Translations under genes and position numbers: made by a program
In this document: piece by piece, positions 10,380 to 18,016 of the stretch
Numbering within the stretch: position 1 is the stretch's first letter
How the letters are laid out: the number at the start of each line of letters is the position of its first letter
Origin: Bacteroidia bacterium
GTDB taxonomy: Bacteria > Bacteroidota > Bacteroidia > Bacteroidales > F082
Length of the DNA stretch: 64,000 bases
Direction of reading: 5' to 3'
Assembly: GCA_021287165.1 (NCBI GenBank)
Contig: JAJTAY010000022.1
Location: 1-64,000, forward strand
Notes under the pieces: generated by a model
What the model saw: the letters and a program-made list of their open reading frames with translations, nothing else
What the model was told of the DNA's origin: nothing
The model's database searches: none

Positions 10380-11783
10380 TTAGCGGATACGCTTGAGCAT
10401 GCTGATTTCGGCAGGCGTAAGGAAGCGCCAGTGTCCGCGGCTCAGTTTGAGCTTTGTTAGTCCTGCAAAAACTGCCCTGTCGAGCTTCACCACTTCATAG
10501 CCGAGGTGCTCAAAAAGTCTTCTGACCACGCGGTTACGACCCGAATGAAGCTCTATGCCTACTTGTTTATGGCTTTCATCCTCAGCCACATAGTCCACGG
10601 CATCCACCTGAACCACTCCATCCTCCAGTTCAACCCCTTCAGTAATTTTTCTCAGGTCGTTGCGGGTTAGGGGTTTATCAAGCCACACATGGTAAAGCTT
10701 TGAGGCGCCGTGCGAAGGGTGAGTTAGTATTTTGGCCAGATCGCCGTCGTTGGTGAGCAGAAGCAGTCCCGTGGTATTGCGGTCGAGGCGGCCAACCGGG
10801 TAGATACGCTCTTCGCAGGCTCCCTGAACAAGTTCCATCACGGTTTTACGTTCGTAGGGATCGTCGGAAGTGGTAATGTATCCTTTGGGTTTGTTGAGCA
10901 GCACATAGCGCAGTCTTTCACGACGAATCACCTGTCCTTCAAATTCCACTTTGTCGTTGACATTTACCCTGCTTCCCAGCTCGGTAACGATCTGGTCGTT
11001 TACTTTTACCACTCCGGCCTGAATATATTTGTCGGCGTCGCGGCGCGAGCAGATGCCGGCATCGGCCAAGTATTTGTTGAGCCTGATAAAGCCCGACTTG
11101 TCCCTGCGCTCCATCCCTTCGGTGAGCGGTTTGTTTTTGGAAGGTCTGTTTTTTGGCCCGCCAAAGCCGCCCGATTTTCCAAAACGATTGCCTGAAGGAC
11201 GATCGCCGAATTTCCGCTCCCTCTTCCCAGTTGGCGAATCTGTTCTTCTTTCGTCGGTTTCCGGTCTGGAGGGTCTTGGTCCGGTAGTTTTATTAAATCT
11301 GCCGTATTGCTTTTGGGCTGCTCTTTCGTCTGTATTGCCGTAGCCTTCAGTTTTGGGTCTTCCACCGGTTCTGCCTGAAGAAGAGAATGGTTTTCCGGCG
11401 GGTCGGTCCGTACGTTTTCCGGCCGGACGATCGGTGCTGTAGCCTGATTTGCCAGAGGACGAATAAGGTTTTCCGGCAGGCCGTTCTGTACGTTTTCCGG
11501 CAGGCCGTTCAGCACTGTAGCCAGTTTCTCCGGAGGATGAGAATCTTTTTCCGGCCGGTCTCTCCGACCTGTTTCCTGCAGCGCGTTCGCCTCCGAAACC
11601 AGATTTGCGCCCTGGTTTTGGCCTGCTGTCTTCCATGGGTCGTTCGTCCCCGCTGCGCGTATTGCGACGGGGTCTTTCGGATTGTTGCTTTTTCGATGCC
11701 TCAATCTCAGCCCGTTTGGCTTCGCCGGGTATGCGTGGTCTTCTTTCGCCCGGTAGACGGCCGGAGTTTTGTTTTGCGCTCAT
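10380..11783 (-). CDS. RluB/RsuA-family rRNA pseudouridine synthase with basic repeat-rich N-terminal tail
   Basis: The C-terminal half is a standard RluB/E/F-type enzyme: an S4 RNA-binding domain (FIRLNKYLADAGICSRRDAD) and the catalytic domain with GRLDRNTTGLLLL, Asp near residue 330, which makes pseudouridine in 23S or 16S rRNA. The first 220 or so residues are low complexity: repeats of the form (S/T)ERPAGKR and SSSG, rich in Arg, Lys, Gly, Pro and Ser. Such tails occur in Bacteroidota homologues and probably give extra nonspecific RNA contact (inference). I chose ATG 11783 (MSAKQNSGR) because a TAnnTTTG box lies 20 bases upstream; the open frame reaching to 11936 would start upstream of that promoter. 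Confidence 0.9.
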   Translation of the reverse strand: MSAKQNSGRLPGERRPRIPGEAKRAEIEASKKQQSERPRRNTRSGDERPMEDSRPKPGRKSGFGGERAAGNRSERPAGKRFSSSGETGYSAERPAGKRTERPAGKPYSSSGKSGYSTDRPAGKRTDRPAGKPFSSSGRTGGRPKTEGYGNTDERAAQKQYGRFNKTTGPRPSRPETDERRTDSPTGKRERKFGDRPSGNRFGKSGGFGGPKNRPSKNKPLTEGMERRDKSGFIRLNKYLADAGICSRRDADKYIQAGVVKVNDQIVTELGSRVNVNDKVEFEGQVIRRERLRYVLLNKPKGYITTSDDPYERKTVMELVQGACEERIYPVGRLDRNTTGLLLLTNDGDLAKILTHPSHGASKLYHVWLDKPLTRNDLRKITEGVELEDGVVQVDAVDYVAEDESHKQVGIELHSGRNRVVRRLFEHLGYEVVKLDRAVFAGLTKLKLSRGHWRFLTPAEISMLKRIR

Positions 11784-11802
11784 TTTCAGCTTTTTTGGCC
11801 GG

Positions 11803-11810
11803 CAAAGATA
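11803..11810 (-). promoter_or_regulatory. -7 box (TATCTTTG) for the pseudouridine synthase gene
   Basis: Exact TAnnTTTG match 19 bases upstream of ATG 11783; it fixes that start over longer in-frame alternatives. Confidence 0.6.
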
Positions 11811-11836
11811 CGAAAAAGGCGGGTGACAAATTAATT

Positions 11837-11909
11837 GGGATTTCGAAATCCCGATATAAGCCGAAATGATCGATTTCGAAAATGAATAAAGATGCTTGCA
11901 GTTTCGAAA
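11837..11909. promoter_or_regulatory. Three TTTCGAAA palindromes in divergent intergenic region
   Basis: TTTCGAAA occurs at 11841-11848, 11874-11881 and 11902-11909. The first lies in the centre of a perfect 16-base palindrome (GGGATTTC followed by its complement, 11837-11852). The sites are upstream of the pseudouridine synthase promoter on one side and the stress-protein gene on the other. They look like operator sites for a dimeric regulator, but no such regulator is identified. Confidence 0.45.
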
Positions 11910-11965
11910 ATCATTGATGTTGCGATCGGCAAACAAATTGCTTTATTGCTTGATTTTGCCCCGTG

Positions 11966-11977
11966 AATTACGTAATT
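11966..11977. promoter_or_regulatory. 12-base palindrome (AATTACGTAATT) upstream of stress-protein gene
   Basis: Perfect palindrome about 75 bases upstream of the ATG at 12051. It could be an operator for the universal stress protein gene. A near -7 sequence (TATTTTG, one base short of consensus spacing) follows at about 11979. Confidence 0.35.
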
Positions 11978-12050
11978 TTATTTTGCCTAAGGCCGACATG
12001 GTTTGGCCCTAAGAGAAAACTTAAACGGTTATTATAAAGTAAATCAATAT

Positions 12051-13220
12051 ATGGACGACAACAATTCCACCCCTTTAACAGAAGCTGTCAAGGAGAATTT
12101 TGTGGTGATACGCAACCTTTCGTACAGCCGAGCCCTGCTGCTCAAGATGAGGCTGGAGATGGAAGGGGTGCAGAGCTATATCACTCATATTCATCAGCCG
12201 GAAATAGGGGTTGACCTTAATATTCCAGAGGCCGATGCATCGAAGGCGTATCAGCTGCTCGACGAGCTAATGCATGCTGCCGGGGCAGAAAAGGAGGCTG
12301 TGGTGCAAAAGATGCGCGGCCTGAGACGCATTCTGGTGCCGGTCGATTTTTCGGAACTCAGCATCAAGGCCGCGCATTATGCCCTTGAGCTTGCGCGAAC
12401 CCTCAAAGCCGAGGTCATGTTGCTCAATGTGTGGTTCAATTCGGCCAATCAGGGTTTTGTTTTCAACGAGATGTTTGCTTTTCAGCTCAACGTGGAGGAG
12501 CTCTTGCGCGAGCAGGAACAGGAGGCCCAGGCACAGATAGAAGACCTTGCCACCGAGCTTCGCAAGCGCGTGCGCGACGAAAAAATGCGCGGCGTGAAAG
12601 TTGATTTCGACCTGGTGAGAGGAGGCCCGGTGGAAAGCATTCTTGCCTATGTGCAGGACTATCAGCCCGGAACACTGGTGATGGGCACCCATGGCAAGCG
12701 GCGCGAAGGTCTTGCGCTGCTCGGAAGCACTACGGCAAAGGTTATCGAAAAGTGCCCGGTGCCCGTACTGGCCGTCCCATGGGGTTATGATACAGCCAAC
12801 TTCAGCGCCCCGCGTCATGTGGCTTACCTCACCCGCTTCGACGAAAACGATATGCAGGCCATTCACCGTCTGGTGGCCTTTGTCAGGCCTTTCCACGTGA
12901 AGGTTTATTGTGTTCATCTGCATCCTGAAGACAGCCTCAAACTCGACAGTCTGCGCATGAAAAAACTCAAGGATCACTTTGCCGAGGCCATCACCGACGT
13001 AGAGATAGAGTGCGGACTCATTGAAACTGAGGATGCCGTAGAAGGCCTGCTCGATTTTGTGAAGGAAAAGCAGATTGATGTGCTGGCTCTCATTTCGCGC
13101 AAGCGCAACATCATTGAACAGTTGCTAAAGCCCAGTCTTACACGTAAACTATTGGTCGGCAGCGATATACCTCTGCTCATTTTCCGCGAAACGGAAAACG
13201 CCTCGTGGATTGCCTCATAA
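12051..13220 (+). CDS. Tandem universal stress protein with N-terminal DUF2007-like domain
   Basis: This 389-residue soluble protein has three parts. Residues 15-80 (FVVIRNLSYSRALLLKMRLE...GVDLNIPEADASKAYQLLDE) resemble the DUF2007 'putative signal transducing' domain. Residues about 92-235 are a UspA domain with the ATP-binding signature G-x2-G-x9-G-S (GTHG...LLGS). Residues about 240-385 are a second UspA fold without that signature. Two-domain Usp proteins often pair one nucleotide-binding and one degenerate half. I chose ATG 12051 over an upstream TTG at 12003. Its 3' end overlaps the convergent acyltransferase gene by six bases. A stress or energy-status role is inferred from family only. 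Confidence 0.88.
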   Translation: MDDNNSTPLTEAVKENFVVIRNLSYSRALLLKMRLEMEGVQSYITHIHQPEIGVDLNIPEADASKAYQLLDELMHAAGAEKEAVVQKMRGLRRILVPVDFSELSIKAAHYALELARTLKAEVMLLNVWFNSANQGFVFNEMFAFQLNVEELLREQEQEAQAQIEDLATELRKRVRDEKMRGVKVDFDLVRGGPVESILAYVQDYQPGTLVMGTHGKRREGLALLGSTTAKVIEKCPVPVLAVPWGYDTANFSAPRHVAYLTRFDENDMQAIHRLVAFVRPFHVKVYCVHLHPEDSLKLDSLRMKKLKDHFAEAITDVEIECGLIETEDAVEGLLDFVKEKQIDVLALISRKRNIIEQLLKPSLTRKLLVGSDIPLLIFRETENASWIAS

Positions 13221-14318
13221 AACCGAGCCGCGGCACCGGTCGCGGGCAAGCAAACCCAAAAGCCCGGTTACCGGTAAGATGATTAAGGCGATAAATGTTA
13301 ACTGCCATCCGGCAAAATAGGCCGAAAAGGCATATAAAAGCGCGATGTAAACCAAAGGAGCTCCGAAGGCAAAAGCTGCCAGACGGATGGACGACATCCA
13401 GTGCGGGTCTTTGACTACGGCGTTTACTATTAGGCGAATAAACCAGAGAGCCGGCAGATGAGGCAGCAGAAGTAAGGCTGAGGGCAGACACCAGATTTTG
13501 TTTGACCTGCGTTTTTTTTCCGTTGTCTGTTGATGTTCAGGTATGTATTCAGCTAAAAACTTTTGATCGCCTTGGAGTCTTTCCTGCAAATTAGCCGCAC
13601 GTCCGGGCCTCGCCAGCATGGCCTCGCGTTTGGCTTCGTAGGCCTCGGCGGGCTGTATGTCGACCATTAAAGCTGTTATGCGCTCCTTTACTTCATTCAT
13701 CAGGGCAGTTGTGGCTCTGCCGGGCTCACTTTTGTAGGTCTCATAATATTCCGAAGACCGGATCGGTTTGCCGAAGCTGATCAGCAGGTCGGACCAGGCA
13801 GAAAAAACATCCTCATACTGAAGCCCAACGGGCACGATTTGCACATCGGTCTGGCCCCCGGTTTTATCCATGGTGGCAAACACAATGCGTGCAAGGCCTT
13901 TCTGCAGTGGCCTCAGTGCCCAGCGGCCGTCGTGGTTGCCTTCGGGGAAGATGAGGATGCACTGGTTGTGCTGCAACAATTGGCTGCAGGTTTCGAGGGT
14001 TTCGTCGTTGCGTTTCATTGCGGCCATGCCATCGCGAAAACGGTAGATGGGAATCATCTGCAGTTTGTTCAACAAATAGCGCACAAACGGGGAGCCAAAT
14101 ACGCTGGCCCGTGTCAGAAACCAGGGATTGCGTGGGCTTGAAGCTGCCACAACAATGGCATCCATAAATGCATTCTGATGGTTGATGGCAAAAATGACCG
14201 GTCCTGACCGTGGCACGTTTTCTCTTCCAACAATTTTGAGTCTGCGATAGTAGAGCCTAAAGACAAGAGGAAGATACAATTTCAGGAAGCGGTAAATCAG
14301 TCCGGGTTTATAGGTCAT
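13215..14318 (-). CDS. PlsC-type 1-acyl-glycerol-3-phosphate acyltransferase
   Basis: Membrane-associated acyltransferase of the LPLAT family, expected to acylate lysophosphatidate or a related lipid. The catalytic H-x4-D motif is NHQNAFMD (about residue 46), and the substrate-binding motif is FPEGNHDG (about 125). The 367-residue protein is longer than minimal PlsC (about 240); the extra C-terminal part has two or three hydrophobic segments (LPALWFIRLIVNAVV; GLLGLLARD at the end). Such enlarged forms are frequent in Bacteroidota and may act on other acyl acceptors, such as glycine or ornithine lipids (inference). A GTG one codon upstream of the chosen ATG is possible. Confidence 0.88.
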   Translation of the reverse strand: MTYKPGLIYRFLKLYLPLVFRLYYRRLKIVGRENVPRSGPVIFAINHQNAFMDAIVVAASSPRNPWFLTRASVFGSPFVRYLLNKLQMIPIYRFRDGMAAMKRNDETLETCSQLLQHNQCILIFPEGNHDGRWALRPLQKGLARIVFATMDKTGGQTDVQIVPVGLQYEDVFSAWSDLLISFGKPIRSSEYYETYKSEPGRATTALMNEVKERITALMVDIQPAEAYEAKREAMLARPGRAANLQERLQGDQKFLAEYIPEHQQTTEKKRRSNKIWCLPSALLLLPHLPALWFIRLIVNAVVKDPHWMSSIRLAAFAFGAPLVYIALLYAFSAYFAGWQLTFIALIILPVTGLLGLLARDRCRGSVL

Positions 14319-14380
14319 CACACAGCATATTAGCCCGGGCGAAGTTAGGTTTTTATAGGTTGATTACAAAAAACTGTCAA

Positions 14381-15583
14381 TCAGTCGGCTTCCGGAAGGC
14401 TTAAAACAAAGGTTGAACCTTGTCCTTCTTTACTCATAGCCGAAAGGGTGCCGTTGTTGCGTGCGGCCAAATCCCTGCAAAGAATCAGACCAAGCCCCGA
14501 GCTGGCTTCACCCTCGGTGCCCCGGCGGGAAACTTTGGAGTCGATGCGGAAAAGATTCGCAAGTATTTCTTCACCTATGCCGATACCTGTATCCGAAACA
14601 GCAACGGAAACCATGCCTTTATCGGCAGGATAATTATGAAGGCTTATCTTTCCGCCGCGGGGCGTAAACTTTAACGCATTGGAAATCAGATTTCTAAGTA
14701 TGGTCGTGGTCATTTGATAATCCGCAAAGGCATGCGTCGAAAGGCTGATTTTATTTTCGAGGGCAATATTTTTTTGTGTGGCCAGACTTTGGTAAACCCG
14801 GACAACGCTATCGGCAACACCTGACAGATCGATGTTTTCGGGTTTTGGTTTAAGCGTTCCAAGCTGCAGCTGTGCCCAGCTGAGCAGGTTTTCGAGCAGT
14901 TTGTTGAGCTGACGGGCCGAATCGGCCATGGTGGAGATAAACAGGGCTGCTTCTTCGGTAGTGAAGTTTTTAATATTGTTTTCGAGCAACTCGGTGCCAG
15001 CCAGAAACCCTGCCAGAGGTGCCCGAAGATCATGCGATAGAATGGAAAAGAAGCGATCCTTTTCTGCAATGGCTGTTCTCAGTTTTGAGGCTTCCTGCGA
15101 AATGAGTTCATTTTTTCGCTCAAGCTCCGTACTTAGTTCCTTTAAGGCATTATTTTTTTGTTCAAGCTCTTTCCTGTTGCCTTGCAGTTCGAGCTGCGTT
15201 TTTATCCTTGCCAGCACCTCTTCACCTCTGAAAGGTTTGGTGATGTAGTCGACTGCACCCAGCCGAAAACCTGTTACAATGTCGCTGAGTTCGCTCTTTG
15301 CCGTAAGGAAGATAACGGGAATGCCTACGAGCTCAGGTCGCTTTTTTATTTCCTCACAAACCTCATATCCACTCATTTCGGGCATCATTACGTCCAGAAG
15401 AATCAGATCGGGCTGCTTCAGGCTCAGGTATTTGAGGGCGTTTTCGCCCGAATTGGCCACAACCACTTTATAGCCGTTCTGGCTAAGCAGCGAAGTGATA
15501 AGCTGCAGGTTGCGCGGATTATCGTCAACGGCGAGGATCAGCGGCGGATTGCTGACAGGTGTGTTTTCGGTAATTTGGTTCAT
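14381..15583 (-). CDS. Response-regulator/histidine-kinase fusion (REC-HisKA-HATPase)
   Basis: The order is receiver domain first (residues about 13-130; phospho-acceptor Asp in LILLDVMMPE near 62), a coiled-coil linker (about 130-175), the HisKA dimerisation helix with phospho-accepting His at about 184 (SILSHDLRAPL), and a C-terminal ATPase domain (VSDTGIGIG; GLGLILC). It has no membrane segment and no periplasmic sensor, so it is cytoplasmic and probably receives phosphoryl groups or contacts from other kinases. Its ATG overlaps the stop of the next upstream kinase gene (ATGA), which implies translational coupling. No DNA-binding domain is present. The cognate output is unknown. Confidence 0.92.
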   Translation of the reverse strand: MNQITENTPVSNPPLILAVDDNPRNLQLITSLLSQNGYKVVVANSGENALKYLSLKQPDLILLDVMMPEMSGYEVCEEIKKRPELVGIPVIFLTAKSELSDIVTGFRLGAVDYITKPFRGEEVLARIKTQLELQGNRKELEQKNNALKELSTELERKNELISQEASKLRTAIAEKDRFFSILSHDLRAPLAGFLAGTELLENNIKNFTTEEAALFISTMADSARQLNKLLENLLSWAQLQLGTLKPKPENIDLSGVADSVVRVYQSLATQKNIALENKISLSTHAFADYQMTTTILRNLISNALKFTPRGGKISLHNYPADKGMVSVAVSDTGIGIGEEILANLFRIDSKVSRRGTEGEASSGLGLILCRDLAARNNGTLSAMSKEGQGSTFVLSLPEAD

Positions 15584-17994
15584 GCTTGTTTGCCAATCAT
15601 GTTTCGTAAAACGAGTATTTCCTTATCAATCTGGTTGAGTCTGACTTCAAATTGCCCGAAATCAAAGTTTTCGATGGCCTGTTGCATGTGGGTGGAAAGG
15701 TCGAGCAAGGGACTGATGCCATATTGCCTTACAAGAAAAATGAGGTCGCGGCCGAACTGATCTGCTGCTTCGGGGTCGATAAAGGTGCGGAGCTGAGCCT
15801 GCTGAACTGCAAGTTTGCTTTCGTAGGCATCGAGAAACTGAACAATTTGTTCCTTTTTCAGAGAAAACTTTTCGGGTTCGACTTCAACCTTGCCGATATC
15901 TGCTGTGTGATGCGGGATAAATTGTTTTATGGCCCTCACAACTTCGTGGCGGGTCACCGGTTTACGGATATACCCGTTGAATAGCGCGTGAATCTTTTCT
16001 TCGTCATGTTTCATCGACGAGGCTGTGAAGGCGATTACAGGAATGTGTGCAATCTCGGGGTCGTTTTTGATGGTTTCGGTAGCCTCATAGCCGTTCATCT
16101 CGGGCATGCGGAGGTCCATAAGCACCAGATCGGGTTTGTATTGTCGGCACATTTCCACGCCCTGGTTACCGTTGACAGCGTGAAGTATTTCAATTTTATC
16201 GTTTTCGAAGTATTTTTTTATGAGCTCGCGGTTATAATCCACGTCGTCGACAATCAGCATGAGCGCTTTATCGAAAACAACAATCTCATTCTCCCAATCG
16301 TGATGATCGGTCTCCGGTTCCTGCAGATCTGCAACTTCGAGCGAGGGCAAATGCAGTGTGAATGTGCTGCCTCTGTTTATTTCGCTTTCTACTTCTATAG
16401 TGCCGCCCATCAGATGGATGAGTTTGCGTGCAATCGACAAACCCAAACCTGTTCCGCCGTACTTGCGCGTGGTATCGCTTTCCACCTGATAGAACGACTG
16501 GAAAATGCTCTGCAACTTATTCTTCGGAATGCCAACACCGGTGTCATGTACTTTTATTGTCAGGTCGAAAAGTCTGGTATTTTCGGGCCGACTCGACTCC
16601 AGGCTGATCAATATTCCACCCGTTTCGGTGAATTTTACGGCATTGCCAACAATATTAAACAGCACCTGTCGGAGTCTCACCTCATCGGTAATTAAGACTG
16701 ATGGAAAATTTTCCGATACTTCCGCATGAAGGTAGATGCCCTTTTCGGCGGTTTTGGGCAGAAATAGCTGCACAATTTCATTTACAAGCGACTGTACGTC
16801 AACAGGTTCCTCGAAAATATGCATCTGTCCCGAGTCTATTTTCGACAGGTCGAGGATATCGTTGATCAAAGCCAAAAGGGTTCGTCCGCTTCCGAGTATG
16901 GCGCTGATGTATTGTTTGTTTTTCGGGTCGTCGATGCTGTTGTGCAATATTTCGCTAAAGCCGAGGATGGCATTCATTGGCGTGCGTATTTCGTGGCTCA
17001 TGGTGGCCAGAAATTCCGACTTTGCCTTGTTGGCTTCTTCGGCTTCCTTGCGTGCGGCAATGATTTCGCGTTCGAAGCGCGCCCTGTTCAGTGTTCCGGC
17101 TATGATATCGCCGGCCAGCCTGAGCAGATTGATATGTTCGACCGTCCATTCGCGCTGCCTTTTAACCGAGTCGAAACCAATAAAGCCATAAAAATTCTCG
17201 CCGTAGTAGAGCGGTATCGTAAGCAGCGAGATGATGCCTTGTGGCTCAAGTATTTCTTTTTCAACATGATATTCGGGGGCTATCTCGCTCACCAGAGGGA
17301 TATAAACGTATTCGTTGCGCGAGAATTTTTCTTTCCAGCGCGGTATCGCCTCAAATGGAATCCCCTGCAGATTATCAATTTCCGGCGAAATGCCTTCGCC
17401 GCACCATTCGTAGGTGTTGTTCACGGTGTCGTCGGCTGGCATGTATTCGAAAATATAAACCCTGTCCACCTCGGCATATTCGCCCAGCCTGCTGAGGGTG
17501 GTGTTTACCGCCTGGTCAACATCTTCGAGCTTTGCCTGAACCAACAAGGTTGAAAAATTGATAATCAAATCGTGCAGCCTATTGAGCGAAGCGAGCTGCT
17601 CGCGGCTTTGCTCCAACTCCCGGATCTTTTCGCCGGCAAGGCTTGCAAATCCATATCCGCTGATTTCCTGATCATTAATGGCTAAGTTCCGGCCCGAGAA
17701 TTCAATCCACTGAACCTGATTGCCCAGGGTAATGCTGAAGCTGCACGACCAATTACTCTCTTTTTCCTCTGCCTCTTCAATGGTTTTTTTGAGCTTCTCA
17801 ATGTGTTGGAGTTCGAGTAGCCCAAAAATCTGAGATTCGGTTTGTGCTGTATTGCCCACAACCAGAGGTACAACGCCTTCATTCAGGCTGGTAAATTCGA
17901 CCTTGCCTGTTGTTTTGGAATAGCGGTAGGAAAACAGGGTAGCGGGTAGTTTGAATAAAATACCTTCCTCATTCGGGTTGAGCCAGAATTTCAT
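15580..17994 (-). CDS. Hybrid histidine kinase (PAS-like, GAF, HisKA, HATPase, REC, Hpt-like tail)
   Basis: This 804-residue cytoplasmic protein starts with a PAS-like region (about 1-125). A GAF domain follows (about 140-300) whose core VDRVYIFEYMPADDT and NTYEWCGEGISPEI is nearly the same as in the neighbouring kinase. Next come HisKA with His334 (MSHEIRTP), an ATPase domain (about 440-560) and a receiver with Asp627 (LVLMDLRMPE). The last 85 residues have the helical pattern of a histidine phosphotransfer domain (YGISPLLDLSTHMQQAIENF), but where the active His should be I see Arg, so it is probably a degenerate Hpt (inference). It sits 22 bases downstream of the 1339-residue kinase gene in the same operon. 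Confidence 0.9.
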   Translation of the reverse strand: MKFWLNPNEEGILFKLPATLFSYRYSKTTGKVEFTSLNEGVVPLVVGNTAQTESQIFGLLELQHIEKLKKTIEEAEEKESNWSCSFSITLGNQVQWIEFSGRNLAINDQEISGYGFASLAGEKIRELEQSREQLASLNRLHDLIINFSTLLVQAKLEDVDQAVNTTLSRLGEYAEVDRVYIFEYMPADDTVNNTYEWCGEGISPEIDNLQGIPFEAIPRWKEKFSRNEYVYIPLVSEIAPEYHVEKEILEPQGIISLLTIPLYYGENFYGFIGFDSVKRQREWTVEHINLLRLAGDIIAGTLNRARFEREIIAARKEAEEANKAKSEFLATMSHEIRTPMNAILGFSEILHNSIDDPKNKQYISAILGSGRTLLALINDILDLSKIDSGQMHIFEEPVDVQSLVNEIVQLFLPKTAEKGIYLHAEVSENFPSVLITDEVRLRQVLFNIVGNAVKFTETGGILISLESSRPENTRLFDLTIKVHDTGVGIPKNKLQSIFQSFYQVESDTTRKYGGTGLGLSIARKLIHLMGGTIEVESEINRGSTFTLHLPSLEVADLQEPETDHHDWENEIVVFDKALMLIVDDVDYNRELIKKYFENDKIEILHAVNGNQGVEMCRQYKPDLVLMDLRMPEMNGYEATETIKNDPEIAHIPVIAFTASSMKHDEEKIHALFNGYIRKPVTRHEVVRAIKQFIPHHTADIGKVEVEPEKFSLKKEQIVQFLDAYESKLAVQQAQLRTFIDPEAADQFGRDLIFLVRQYGISPLLDLSTHMQQAIENFDFGQFEVRLNQIDKEILVLRNMIGKQA

Positions 17995-18016
17995 ACAATC
18001 GACGTATTAGTTGAGG

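Noticed and set aside
11230..11640. Regular DNA repeats that could suggest a CRISPR array
   Set aside because: The repeats are in frame, code for ERPAGK-type peptide units, have no constant-length spacers and no cas gene nearby.
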